Notes: generated from the sequence alone by a model not told the origin. A stretch of 64,000 nt of DNA from CALOBA01 sp942491465 (GCA_942491465.1 CALOBA010000006.1:18124-82123), one strand, 5' to 3'. Numbered from the stretch's first letter, positions 8,494 through 17,195 are shown. Numbers and translations: made by a program.

Positions 8494-9252
8494 TCAGTGA
8501 TGGGCATGATGAATCATCCGCACCCGCTCACCGTAGAGGTCGCCGATGACGCGGCCGTCGATGTCGTCGGTGCTGTGGCAGACCAGGGTCCGGTTCAGGC
8601 AGGCGACCCGACTGACGTAGCTGGAGATGAAGCCCACGTCGTGGGAGACGACGACGATGGTCAAGCGCGCGTTGAGCTTGGCCAGCAGGTCGAAGATCTC
8701 GCCCTCGAGACGCTGGTCGATGTTGGCGGTGGGCTCGTCGAGGATCAGCAGCTGGGGCTCCCCCACCAACGCCCGCGCCAGCAGGACGCGCTGCAACTGC
8801 CCGCCGGAGAGGGTGCCGATCTGGCGCTGGGCCAGGTCGCCGGCCTCCACATCGCGCAATGCCGCCCGCGCCGCCTGTCGGTCCGTGCCGCGCCAGGGCC
8901 CCAGCCAGGGGCTGATGCCCATGCGACCCATGAGCACCACCTGCTCGACGGTGATCGGGAAGTCGCGCGGGAACGGCGGGTACTGGGGCACATAGCCGAT
9001 CCGGCGCCGGACCTGGCGGGGCGGGCGTCCGAGCACGCGCACGCGCCCGTGCTGGGGCTCGAGCAGGCCAAGGATCAGCCGCAGCAGCGTGCTCTTGCCG
9101 CCGGCGTTCGGGCCGACCAGGCCGAGAAACTCGCCGGCGCCGACGCTGAGCTGCACTTGCTCCAGGACCAGTGCGCTGCCGAACCCGAAGCTGACGTCAT
9201 CGACCTCGATGACCGGTGTCGTCCGCTCGTCGGTGGCGGCGAGGGCGCTCAA
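8494..9252 (-). CDS. znuC: ZnuC, zinc ABC transporter ATPase
   Basis: 252 residues with Walker A (GPNAGGKST), Q-loop (YVPQYPPF), signature LSGGQLQRVLLARAL, Walker B LLILDEPTANID and the switch histidine VVSHD. It powers Zn(II) import by ZnuB. The start overlaps the znuA stop by 4 bases (ATGA), indicating coupling. The C-terminus ends MIHHAHH, a short His-rich tail. Confidence 0.95.
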   Translation of the reverse strand: MSALAATDERTTPVIEVDDVSFGFGSALVLEQVQLSVGAGEFLGLVGPNAGGKSTLLRLILGLLEPQHGRVRVLGRPPRQVRRRIGYVPQYPPFPRDFPITVEQVVLMGRMGISPWLGPWRGTDRQAARAALRDVEAGDLAQRQIGTLSGGQLQRVLLARALVGEPQLLILDEPTANIDQRLEGEIFDLLAKLNARLTIVVVSHDVGFISSYVSRVACLNRTLVCHSTDDIDGRVIGDLYGERVRMIHHAHH

Positions 9253-10178
9253 GGCTCGGCCCCGGTCGGCGGCGGCGCATCCGCGCTGACCAACGCATCG
9301 GCCACGCGCTTGAGATTGGCGCTGTAGTCCGGCGCCAGCGGATCGATGGCCACGACGCGGCCATCGATGGCCTGCGCCACTCGGGCGGCGGCGCGGCGGT
9401 CGAACTGGGGCTGCACGAAGACCACGCGGATGCCGGTGGCGCGGGCCTGATCGATCAGGGCGGCGAGTCGGCGCGGGCCGGGGGTCTTGCCTTCCAGCTC
9501 GATGGGGATCTGCTCCAGGCCGTAGTCGTCGGCGAAGTAGCCCCAGGCCGGATGAAAGACGAGGAAGCGCCGATCTTCGAGGTCCGCGAGACGCCGGCTC
9601 AGCCAGCTGTCGAGGGTCGCGAGGTCGGCATCGAAGGCGCGTTCGCCGGCGGCGTAGTGGTCGGCTGCGCTCGGGTCGAGGGCGGCGAGCCGAGCGGCGA
9701 TGCCGCGCGCCATCACCCGAGCCCGGCGCGGGCTGGTCCAGATGTGCGCGTCCAGCGTCTCGGCGTCGTCCGCTTGCCCCCCCTGCCCCTTATGGGGCCC
9801 GTGGTCGTGGGCCGGCAGCGAGCGCAGCGCGATCCCGTCGCGCAGATCAAGGACCTCAAGGCCCGGGCTTGCGGCTTCGAAGCGGCGCATCCAGGCGTTC
9901 TCGAACGGCACGCCGACGCGCACATAGAGGTCCGCGTCGGCCAGGGATGCGACTTGGCGGGGGGAGGGGTCGTAGGTGGCCGGGCTATGGCCCGGCGGCA
10001 CCATGACCTCGACCCGCACCCGATCGCCGCCGATGCGCTCGACGAAGGTCTTCAGGGGCAGCACGCTGACGACGATATGCAGCGAAGCGGCGTAGACGCT
10101 GCCGAGGCCGCCGACCATCAGGGTCAGCGCAACAACCGCAAGGGCTAGTGTCTTGGGTCGCTGGCGGGATTCGGTCAT
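9249..10178 (-). CDS. znuA: ZnuA, periplasmic zinc-binding protein
   Basis: About 309 residues from MTESRQRPKTLALAV, which begins a signal peptide ending near VYAASLH; the frame is open 31 codons further upstream, but that part covers the promoter/Zur box and is unlikely to be coding. Metal ligands of the cluster A-I family are visible: GHSPATYDP, a short His-poor loop (HDHGPHKG), DAHIWTSP, and FHPAWGYFAD. First gene of znuACB-zur. Confidence 0.93.
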   Translation of the reverse strand: MTESRQRPKTLALAVVALTLMVGGLGSVYAASLHIVVSVLPLKTFVERIGGDRVRVEVMVPPGHSPATYDPSPRQVASLADADLYVRVGVPFENAWMRRFEAASPGLEVLDLRDGIALRSLPAHDHGPHKGQGGQADDAETLDAHIWTSPRRARVMARGIAARLAALDPSAADHYAAGERAFDADLATLDSWLSRRLADLEDRRFLVFHPAWGYFADDYGLEQIPIELEGKTPGPRRLAALIDQARATGIRVVFVQPQFDRRAAARVAQAIDGRVVAIDPLAPDYSANLKRVADALVSADAPPPTGAEP

Positions 10179-10246
10179 GCTCGGTGTGCTCGACTGGGTG
10201 GTGGATGGCGGGCCGGGGCGGTGAAGGCAATGAGGCCGCGGTGAGA

Positions 10247-10263
10247 ATGCAATATTATAACAT
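10247..10263. promoter_or_regulatory. Zur box upstream of znuA
   Basis: The 17-base imperfect palindrome ATGCAATATTATAACAT fits the Zur consensus core (ATGnnATAnTATnnCAT), with one half reading TATAACAT exactly as in enterobacterial sites. It lies about 70 bases upstream of the znuA start in an AT-rich patch inside a GC-rich gap, where it could block polymerase for the whole znuACB-zur operon. Confidence 0.8.
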
Positions 10264-10286
10264 CGGTGCACGGCGAGCCTGCTTGG

Positions 10287-13200
10287 TCATTCTCCCCCCT
10301 TGGCGCCCTGGCGCTGCATCGATGCCGCGTCGATGTCCGCGCGCAATCGCGCGATGCGCTGGCGGCTGCGGTCGTTCTCCATGAATGTGGCCACCTCGTC
10401 AACGGGCATGGGCCGGCTGATCAGGTAGCCCTGGATGGCGTCGCAGCCGACCTCGATCAGGAAGCGCAGCTGGGCCTCGGTCTCGACGCCCTCGGCGATG
10501 GACTGCTTGCCCAAGGTCTCGGTCATGGCGACGATGGTGCGCACGATGGAGCGGTCGTTGTCGTCGGTCTCGATGTCGCGCACAAAGCTGCGGTCGATCT
10601 TCAGCGTGCTGAACGGCAGCTGCTTGAGTCGGCCGAGGGAGGATTCGCCGGTGCCGAAGTCATCGATGGCCAGGTCGAATCCGGCGCCTACCAGATCGTT
10701 CCACAGGGCCAGGGTCGCCTCCGACGGGCGCATGGCCGTCTCGACGATCTCCAGCTCCAGGTCCGCCGGGGTGATGCCGGCATCGCGCACGATCTGCGTG
10801 AGCATCGCCTGCAATGCCCGCGGATGGAAGACGAGCGCGTCCAGGTTGCAGGCGATGCGACCGACCGGCAGGCCGATCTTGCGCCAGTGGGCGCGTTGAT
10901 GGGCGGCGCTGTGCACCACCCAGCGGTTGATGCCCTGCATCAACCCGGCCTCGCGGGCCTCATCCAGGAATTGGCCGGGCCCGAGCAGGCCGAGTTCGGG
11001 GTGCTGCCAGCGGATCAGGGCCTCGAAGCCGAGTAGCGAGCCATCGGCCAGCGACAGCTTGGGCTGGTAGTAGAGCCGGAACTGGTCCTCGCTCAGGGCG
11101 CGGCGCAGGCTCGATTCCAGCGCAAAGCGGCGGCTCGCGTCGACGGCCAGCGACGCGGTGAACAAGTGACAGCCGTCGCGTCCCTGGCGCTTGACCAGGT
11201 ACATGGCGCTGTCGGCGCTCTTCAGCAGGGTGGTTGGATCATCGCCGTCGCTGGGGTAGCGGGCGACGCCGATGCTGGCGGTGACGTGCAGCTCGGTCTC
11301 CTGGATCGACATCGGCTCGCGAATGACCGTCAGCAGATTCCCGGCGATGCGTTCGATGGTCTCCGGCTGGTCCACGTCCTCGAGCAGGATCGCCAGCTCG
11401 TCGCCGCCGATCCGCGCCATATCGTCGTGCCGGCGCAGCGCCCGGCGGACGCGGGCCGCCACCTCCAGCAGCATGCGATCACCCACCAGGTGCCCCAGGG
11501 TCTCGTTGATGCGCTTGAACCGGTCGATGTCCAGATACAGCAGTGCCAGGCCGCTGCCGCGCTCCCGCGCCCGATCCACCGCGCGGGCCAGGATCTCCAT
11601 GAACGCGGTGCGGTTGAACAGGCCGGTGAGCTGATCCTGGTAGGCGAGGTCGCGCAGACGGGCCTCCTTGGCGCGCCGCTCGGTGATGTCGGAGCAGACG
11701 CCGACATAGCTGAATACTTGGCCCTGCTCATCGCGCACCGCCGTTATCCGCAACCACTGGGGATAGATCTCGCCGTCCTTGCGTCGGTTCCAGATCTCGC
11801 CTTCCCAGGTATCGTCGTCGTAGATCTGCGTCCACATGGCGCGGTAGAAGGTCGTGTCGTGGCGCCCGGAGGCGAAGATACGAGGATTTTGTCCGATGAC
11901 CTCGGCCTCTCGGTAGCCGGTGATCGCCGTAAAGGCAGCGTTGATGGCGCGAATTTTGCGATCCGCGTCGGTCACCATGACCCCTTCGGCCAGGTTGCTG
12001 AAGGCGGTCTCGGTCTGTCGCAGTCGGATGCGGGCCTGATATTCCTCGGAGATGTCCCGAAACAGGACGATGCTGCCGCTGACCTTGCCCCGTTCGCGCA
12101 GTGGCGAGGCGACCGCGCTGACCTGCAGGAGCGTGCCGTCGCCACGGCGGAAGACTGCGTCGTCGCTGCGGTAGACCTCGCCCGCGAGCGTTTCGGCAAG
12201 GATCGGACAGCCCTGGGTCGAGACCCGGGTCGCTGCGCCCGGGTGCTGATGGAACTGTACGTGGGCGTCGCAGCCGATCAGCGTCGCCTTGGGCAGCCCA
12301 AGCAGCTCGGCGGCAGCGCGGTTGGCGTACAGCGTACGCCCCTCGCGGTCGGTCACATAGAGCCCTTCGGCCATGTGCTCGCCGATGATCCGCATCTGCT
12401 CGCGGGAGGCCAGCAGCCGTCTGAGCACCGCGGCGCCGCTCAGGATGAGCAAGCTGCCGATGCTGAAGATCAGCACCGCGCGCGCCAACCGGTCTGGATG
12501 GGTCTCGTCGCTGGCGTAGGCCGCCAGATAGGCCGCCGGCGGATCAGTCAGCGTCGGCAGCGGGTGCAGCGTCGCCAGATAGCAGCGAAGCGGCTTCAGG
12601 CAAATCCGCCGGCTATAGCGCTCCCCCCGCGCCATGGCGTCAGCGAGGTGCGGGTCGGCAGCCAGGCTTCGATGCAGGGCGGCGATCCATTCATCCGGGT
12701 CACCCGATGCACCCTGCGGCGACGTTGCACCCTGTCCGAGTTCGATGTCGGTGCGGCCCGCCCCTTGCGGGTCCGGGGCCGATGATGGCGCGGAGCGGGG
12801 AAGCAGTAATCGTGTTGTGGCCGCAGGGGCGAACGGGTGGTGATGGCGAAGCCCCGGAAGCAGGCCGGCTTCGATTTGCAGATCCGCCACGCCGAGCACC
12901 TGTCCATCGGTGGTCAACGGATAGGCAAATTGGTAGGTAGGGGTGGAGGTATCCAGGACCAGCCCCTCCGTGGCGCGCGCCGTCTCCAATGCCCGTGCCA
13001 CGATCGGGTTCGTTGCCGATATGCGTCGCTGCGCCCCTGCGGCCGCGTGGGAGCGCGCCATTGGCTCGCCGGCTGGGGAGAAGAACTGCACGGAGACGAT
13101 AGCGTCGCCTGCCGGCAGATCCTTGACGCGCGCAAGCTCTGCGCCGAGTACGGCGCCGATGCGGGCGCGCTCGGTATCGTCCGCCGCGGGCCACGAGGCC

Positions 13201-13421
13201 AACAGGCGCCGGGTTTGCTCGCGTTGCAGGCACAGATTCACCATGAGCCCGGTGATCTCGCGGGCATGCGCCAGCGACATCTCCAAGGCGTTTGCCTGCG
13301 CGCGGGCCTGCTTTGCGAGCGCCGCATCGGCATCCGCCCGGAACAGGGAGTACGCCGCCCAGCCCAAGGCAAGCGCGGCGGCGATGGTCAGCAGCAGCGT
13401 GACGGTACTTAGGCGCCGCAT
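10287..13421 (-). CDS. Membrane sensor with PAS-PAS-GGDEF-EAL domains (c-di-GMP turnover)
   Basis: About 1044 residues from MRRLSTVTLLLTI; an earlier ATG at 13559 adds 46 unlike residues. Order: membrane segment (about 5-25), a periplasmic sensor region of about 280 residues, a second membrane segment (near LIFSIGSLLILSG), PAS (MAEGLYVTDREGRTL), PAS-PAC (VMVTDADRKIRAI, then VCSDITERR), diguanylate cyclase with GGDEL and an intact RRHD inhibitory site five residues before it, then a phosphodiesterase domain with EALIRWQHP, IDDFGTGESS and KQSIAEGVET. The EAL catalytic residues look intact, and GGDEL is a tolerated GGDEF variant, so both activities are possible. The signal is unknown. It ends 24 bases past the Zur box. 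Confidence 0.9.
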   Translation of the reverse strand: MRRLSTVTLLLTIAAALALGWAAYSLFRADADAALAKQARAQANALEMSLAHAREITGLMVNLCLQREQTRRLLASWPAADDTERARIGAVLGAELARVKDLPAGDAIVSVQFFSPAGEPMARSHAAAGAQRRISATNPIVARALETARATEGLVLDTSTPTYQFAYPLTTDGQVLGVADLQIEAGLLPGLRHHHPFAPAATTRLLLPRSAPSSAPDPQGAGRTDIELGQGATSPQGASGDPDEWIAALHRSLAADPHLADAMARGERYSRRICLKPLRCYLATLHPLPTLTDPPAAYLAAYASDETHPDRLARAVLIFSIGSLLILSGAAVLRRLLASREQMRIIGEHMAEGLYVTDREGRTLYANRAAAELLGLPKATLIGCDAHVQFHQHPGAATRVSTQGCPILAETLAGEVYRSDDAVFRRGDGTLLQVSAVASPLRERGKVSGSIVLFRDISEEYQARIRLRQTETAFSNLAEGVMVTDADRKIRAINAAFTAITGYREAEVIGQNPRIFASGRHDTTFYRAMWTQIYDDDTWEGEIWNRRKDGEIYPQWLRITAVRDEQGQVFSYVGVCSDITERRAKEARLRDLAYQDQLTGLFNRTAFMEILARAVDRARERGSGLALLYLDIDRFKRINETLGHLVGDRMLLEVAARVRRALRRHDDMARIGGDELAILLEDVDQPETIERIAGNLLTVIREPMSIQETELHVTASIGVARYPSDGDDPTTLLKSADSAMYLVKRQGRDGCHLFTASLAVDASRRFALESSLRRALSEDQFRLYYQPKLSLADGSLLGFEALIRWQHPELGLLGPGQFLDEAREAGLMQGINRWVVHSAAHQRAHWRKIGLPVGRIACNLDALVFHPRALQAMLTQIVRDAGITPADLELEIVETAMRPSEATLALWNDLVGAGFDLAIDDFGTGESSLGRLKQLPFSTLKIDRSFVRDIETDDNDRSIVRTIVAMTETLGKQSIAEGVETEAQLRFLIEVGCDAIQGYLISRPMPVDEVATFMENDRSRQRIARLRADIDAASMQRQGAKGGE

Positions 13422-13639
13422 AGGCTCAAGCCGGGTGCGTGACGCCGACACAGCGTTGTCGAGGAGCGGTGTTGAGGTCTGCGCGCTGCGATCGATCGCT
13501 TGGGCATCGGGGCTCGGTGAATGAGAGGTTAAGCGGGGCTGAGCCCGAAGGGGTCTCATGCCGGGCCGCTATGGTGCCAAATTTCCGTGCGCCGTGGGGC
13601 GATCCGCCGAGCACCAGTCGTGGATGATCGGGAAACAAA

Positions 13640-13669
13640 AAGACCTCGGCTCAAGCGAGCCGAGGTCTT
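13640..13669 (-). terminator. Strong intrinsic terminator
   Basis: A perfect 13-bp inverted repeat (AAGACCTCGGCTC / GAGCCGAGGTCTT) with a 4-base loop. On the minus strand it is followed at once by TTTTTGTTT. It ends transcription coming from the small gene at 13894-14076, and it sits before the start of the downstream GGDEF-EAL gene, insulating it. Confidence 0.88.
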
Positions 13670-13734
13670 GCGGTGGGCTGGTTGTGCACAGCCGCCGCCC
13701 GCGGGAGGACGGGCGGGCCTGTGCTCATCGTCGA

Positions 13735-13899
13735 CTAAGGCGATTTCTGTCAACTTTCATACCATCTGACTTGTCTTGACGCCCGCCTTCGGCGTCGGGC
13801 TGGCGGTCACATAGCGAGCTATGCTCTCGCCAGCCCTCCTTGAAGGCGAACGTCAATCCTGCGTCATCTGGTATGAAAGTTTCCGGCAATCGCCTAAAG
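13735..13899. repeat. About 160-bp palindromic element, MITE-like
   Basis: The left end (13735-13770) and right end (13863-13899) are inverted repeats sharing GGCGATT, AACTTTCATACCA and GTCA/TGAC. The middle can also pair (TTGACG...CGTCAA, GGGCTGGCG...CGCCAGCCC, AGCGAGCT), so the whole element folds into one long hairpin. No coding capacity. The left terminal sequence recurs, inverted, at about 17780-17802. The right end supplies the stop codon of the small gene at 13894. Confidence 0.7.
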
Positions 13900-14076
13900 C
13901 CCGTCGACCTCCAGAAACGGATTGCGGGACGCGCCTTCCTCGGCGTGGACTGGGGCGGGCGCGGCCTGCTCCACCACCGCCGCCGGCTCTTGGACCGGGG
14001 CGCTGTCATTGGTAACCGAGAGGGTGGCACCAACACCACCGGCGACGGCGGCGACGACTGCAAGGGCTGCCAACAT
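13894..14076 (-). CDS. Small single-pass membrane protein, unknown function
   Basis: 60 residues: one N-terminal hydrophobic segment (LAALAVVAAVAGGVGATL) followed by an Ala/Pro/Glu-rich tail ending SRNPFLEVDGL, probably periplasmic. It is supported as a real gene by a strong GGAGG six bases before the ATG, a good sigma-70 promoter at 14117-14144 and a strong terminator at 13640-13669. I do not recognise a family. The longer frame starting at 14157 would cover the promoter and is rejected. Confidence 0.7.
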   Translation of the reverse strand: MLAALAVVAAVAGGVGATLSVTNDSAPVQEPAAVVEQAAPAPVHAEEGASRNPFLEVDGL

Positions 14077-14116
14077 GGTGAACCTCCAAATGGGTGTCAG
14101 CGTTAAGATGGGTTTT

Positions 14117-14144
14117 ATTATATAAGCAAATTCTAATATTTCAA
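14117..14144 (-). promoter_or_regulatory. Sigma-70 type promoter for the small membrane protein gene
   Basis: On the minus strand TTGAAA (14144-14139) and TATAAT (14122-14117) are separated by 16 bases, in an AT-rich patch that stands out from the GC-rich surroundings. The start codon of the downstream gene is about 40 bases beyond the -10 box. Confidence 0.75.
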
Positions 14145-14238
14145 CCCGGATTGTCATGGCAGGCGAGCCGTGTTCCTGAACGAGATCGGCAAATCCGGGC
14201 TGTGGGTACCGAGGCGTGATCGCTCCTCGGCGTGCCGG

Positions 14239-14595
14239 TCAATCCGTTTGCGAGGCCGCGGGCTCTATGCTCGCCTGCCCGGTCGTGCGGTCGATGGTCA
14301 CGTCCAGCGTCGCCGCCGCCGGGACTTGGTAGGGCTCGTCGCCGCAGCTGCAGCCGCCGACGGTCTCCGAGAACAGGACCGCGACGCGCAGCCGGATGAT
14401 CTCGGGATCGGCGCTCCGGGCGGTCAGCGTAATGGTGATGGGGCCGGTGATCATGCCGCCTTGGCTGGTACAGCGATGCAGCCCCAGCCGCTCGGGTCCC
14501 AGCGCCTCCAGCTCGGCCTTGAACGCGGCCTCGAAGCCGTCGCCGCCCCAGTGCTCGGCGGCGCGGCTCAGGTCGATGCCGGGATCAGCCCTCAT
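14239..14595 (-). CDS. Conserved-looking hypothetical protein with GGCSCGDEP motif
   Basis: 118 residues: a helical start (GIDLSRAAEHWGGDGFEAAFKAELEALG) followed by beta-rich sequence with MITGPITITLTAR and a central GGCSCGDEP, whose two cysteines could bind a metal or form a disulfide. I do not recognise the family. It lies 21 bases downstream of the L,D-transpeptidase gene on the same strand and is probably co-transcribed. Confidence 0.6.
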   Translation of the reverse strand: MRADPGIDLSRAAEHWGGDGFEAAFKAELEALGPERLGLHRCTSQGGMITGPITITLTARSADPEIIRLRVAVLFSETVGGCSCGDEPYQVPAAATLDVTIDRTTGQASIEPAASQTD

Positions 14596-14616
14596 GATCG
14601 CCGCGGGCCGGATTGC

Positions 14617-15681
14617 TCAGGTGCGAGCCGGAGGGGGCGCTATCCGCGCCGCGGAGCGCACCTCGGGTGGCGGTGCCGGTGGGGTATGGGGTGTCGGCCA
14701 AGCGTCATCCTCTGTCGGCAGGCTGCCGGGCGCAACGGCGTCGTCGTCCCTCGGTGCCGCGGCCTCTGCCGGGATAGGCGCAGCATCGGCCGGCGGGGTC
14801 GGTCGCTGTGCGGGGGCGGGCCGCGGCAGGGAGCGCTCGGCGGCGATCTCCGCATCGAGGGCATCGATCGGGCTGCCGCCGGCGGCCAGGGCCTTGCGCC
14901 GGGCCTCTGCCGCGACGCGCTCGCGACGGACCCGGGCGGCATAGTCGCCGTAGTCCGGCCCCGTGCCGATGATGGTGACCGCTGTGCCGACGCCGACCTC
15001 CGGGAACAGCGCCGCGGCGATGCGGGCGGGCATGCGGATGCAGCCGTGGGATGCTGGCCGACCCGGATGCGGGATTGGGCCAGCATGCAGTCCGATGCCG
15101 TCGTAGGTCAGCCGCATGAAGTGGGGCATGCTGGCGCCGACGAAGCGTCCTCCCGGCGGGACGCGATCGCGACCGGCCTTCGCGTTGCCGCGTACCAGAC
15201 CGCCGCCGCTGTTGTAGATCCGGCCGTACAGATTGGAGCGTTTGTCTTTGACCTTCTCCAGCACCTCGAACTGTCCGCTGGGCGTGGGGTGGCTGCTCAG
15301 ACCGGTGGCGACCGTGGTCCAGCCGATCTGCTCGCTGCCGTTGTAGAAGCGTGCCTTCTGCTCGTTGGTGTCGATGATGATCCGGGTCACGCCGCCTGCG
15401 CTGCCGGGCCAGTCGTAGAGCTGGCCGGGCTTGGCGATCTCCTGCGGTGGCGGGATCGGCTCGGCTTCGGTCTCGGGTTGGGGCTCGGTCTCGGTGACCT
15501 CGGGTGCCGCCGTCTCGCCCGCCGAGGTTTCGCCGTCAGGGCTCGGTAGCTGGAGCGGAAAGCCCGCGCAGCCCGTGAGCAGCAGCGCGAGGATGAAGGC
15601 CGGCAGCGTCGCCGCCGGCGTTGGGCGGCGGCGGTCGTCGCCGGCCGAGTTGCGGACGGGCATACGGGAAGCTGTGTTCAT
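14617..15681 (-). CDS. L,D-transpeptidase (YkuD) lipoprotein
   Basis: About 354 residues. A lipoprotein signal (ALLLTGCAG) is followed by a Glu/Pro-rich linker. The YkuD catalytic domain runs from about residue 85 to 225: VTRIIIDTNEQKARFYNG, HPTPSGQFEVLEK, and the catalytic SHGCIRM with its His and Cys. The C-terminal 120 residues are Ala/Pro/Arg-rich and low in complexity. It probably makes 3-3 peptidoglycan crosslinks or anchors proteins in the cell wall. A second ATG (15660) is a possible start. Confidence 0.88.
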   Translation of the reverse strand: MNTASRMPVRNSAGDDRRRPTPAATLPAFILALLLTGCAGFPLQLPSPDGETSAGETAAPEVTETEPQPETEAEPIPPPQEIAKPGQLYDWPGSAGGVTRIIIDTNEQKARFYNGSEQIGWTTVATGLSSHPTPSGQFEVLEKVKDKRSNLYGRIYNSGGGLVRGNAKAGRDRVPPGGRFVGASMPHFMRLTYDGIGLHAGPIPHPGRPASHGCIRMPARIAAALFPEVGVGTAVTIIGTGPDYGDYAARVRRERVAAEARRKALAAGGSPIDALDAEIAAERSLPRPAPAQRPTPPADAAPIPAEAAAPRDDDAVAPGSLPTEDDAWPTPHTPPAPPPEVRSAARIAPPPART

Positions 15682-15893
15682 TTGGGGTCAGTTGCTTGGT
15701 CTCTGGGCGCCGACGGCACGATGCTGTGCAACATAACCGATCAGGGGGGGCGATGGCAAAGTCCCGCACCCGCCGGGAACGCCGAATATCGTTGGCCGGA
15801 CAGCGGGTTGCGTCTGCCGAGCCGGGGGTTCGGCGCGCGCCTCACAGCGGCGGCGATGCCGTGGCCGGCCGCTCGCCGGTTTCGCGCGCTTTG

Positions 15894-16134
15894 AACCTAG
15901 AAAGAGCAGTTGAACGGCCTCGAGGGTGCGTCCCGCGTGGGTCCTGGCGAGGCACAACGAGGCGGAATGGTCGTTCCATTCCAACGAGTTGTAACGAAGC
16001 CAGGGGCCGCGCGGGGCGTGCACTCGGGGTCGTAGCGGCCTTCACCCAATGGGTGAGCTCCGGTACTGGTAGTCATTACTGGAAAAACAGATGCTTGAGT
16101 TTGCCTCAGAGCGGTCAACTGCTCTTTCTAGGTT
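15894..16134. repeat. 241-bp palindromic element with perfect 20-bp terminal inverted repeats
   Basis: AACCTAGAAAGAGCAGTTGA at 15894-15913 is repeated exactly, inverted, at 16115-16134. The inside is also largely self-complementary (GTGCGTCCCGCG...GCGCGGGGCGTGCAC, GTCCTGGC...GCCAGGGG, GGAATGG...CCATTCC). It has no open frame of interest. The structure is that of a non-autonomous transposable element or a very large extragenic palindrome. It fills most of the gap between the transpeptidase and the CPCC gene. Confidence 0.75.
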
Positions 16135-16345
16135 GAACGTTCGTCCACCGGAGCGGTCGGAACGACGGGAGTTTCGAGGGGCGGGTGCAGCTGCTTGCGG
16201 TGGAGTTCGTCAGGATCTCGGCGCCGTCCGCCGAGCGGATGGCGACCTCGGCCTTGGCCGGGAACGCGCCGGTTTCCTGAACGAAGACCAGCCCTGGCTT
16301 TTCCAGGTCGACGCAGAATCGGTATAGTCGCAGCGAGGGACAATT
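16115..16345 (-). pseudogene. Possible 3' end of a lost gene, truncated by the palindromic element
   Basis: On the minus strand a protein-like stretch reads LYRFCVDLEKPGLVFVQETG, AEVAIRSADGAEILTNSTA and then runs into the terminal repeat of the palindromic element, which provides the stop. No plausible start is seen and no family is recognised. The alternative is that this is noncoding DNA. Confidence 0.25.
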
Positions 16346-16391
16346 CCGGCAGGGGCCTTCGGGCCGGTCGACGACCAGCGGAGATGTTTCG

Positions 16392-16790
16392 ATGCCCTTA
16401 GATGACGTCAAATTTCCCTGTCCATGCTGTGGCCACCTGGTCCATGATCGGGTGCCGGGATTCCACCAGACCTGCCCGATCTGCGGCTGGGAGGACGACC
16501 TGACGCAGCTTCGCTTTCCGCAGATGCCCGGCAGCAGCAACACCGTCAGCCTGCAGGAGGCGCAGCACAACTATCGGCGCTTCGGCGCCTCGGAGCGGCG
16601 CAACCTGGGGGCGACTCGGCAGCCGTTGGCTGAAGAGCCGCTGGAGTCGGCCTGGCGACCGCTGGATCCTGCCCGCGACAATCTGGAGCAGCCGCGGCGG
16701 GGTAATCGCTACGCCGACAGCTATCCGTGGCCGGATACCACAGTGCTCTACTATTGGCGCCGGACCTACTGGCGCCGACTGGCCAGCTGA
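16392..16790 (+). CDS. CPCC-family cysteine-rich protein
   Basis: 132 residues. The N-terminus holds FPCPCCGHLVHDRVPG and QTCPICGWEDD, two zinc-knuckle pairs that define the CPCC family, followed by the typical SLQEAQHNYRRFGASE. Cytoplasmic, function unknown; it often occurs as a lone gene in accessory DNA. GGAG lies 9 bases before the ATG. Confidence 0.8.
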   Translation: MPLDDVKFPCPCCGHLVHDRVPGFHQTCPICGWEDDLTQLRFPQMPGSSNTVSLQEAQHNYRRFGASERRNLGATRQPLAEEPLESAWRPLDPARDNLEQPRRGNRYADSYPWPDTTVLYYWRRTYWRRLAS

Positions 16791-16804
16791 TGGGGTGCGG
16801 GCGG

Positions 16805-17182
16805 ATGCGCATTGTACTGGCGCCGAACGCCTTGACGGACAGCCGCAGTGCCATCGCGGCGGCCGACGCCATGGCCGAGGGCCTGTTCGCCGCCGATCCG
16901 GGTATCGACGTCGCCAATCCGCTCACGGGTACCCGGGGCGCGGCGCGGGTCTTTGCGCCGCAGAGGGGGGCCGAGGTTATACTGAAAGAGATCGGCATTG
17001 ACGCCTTGTTCAGCCTCTGTCCCAGGGCCGTCGGCCTGGCGGAGGCGCAAGCACAAGTGCGTGCATTATTGGCTGCGGCGACCGAGCAGGTGCTCCGCGC
17101 CTTTCTGATCGGCCATCGGGCGGAACGTGGGGATCGGTCGCCTAACGATCCGACGCCGACCCTGGGTCCGAGCGTCGGCTAA
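16805..17182 (+). pseudogene. Glycerate kinase remnant with internal deletions
   Basis: The frame begins like a glycerate kinase (MRIVLAPNALTDSRSAIAAADAMAEG), jumps to TGTRGAARVFAPQRGA (normally about 80 residues further on), and then to the C-terminal FSLCPRAVGLAEAQAQV and LLAAATEQVLRAF. The intact enzyme has about 380 residues; only about 125 remain and the active-site middle is gone. The frame stays open through the joins, so a short protein could still be made, but it cannot be a working kinase. Confidence 0.7.
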
Positions 17183-17195
17183 GCGGAGGCTGAAG

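Noticed and set aside
11166..12785. Long plus-strand open frame within the GGDEF-EAL gene
   Set aside because: Antisense shadow; it has no domain similarity, and the minus-strand protein has all catalytic motifs.
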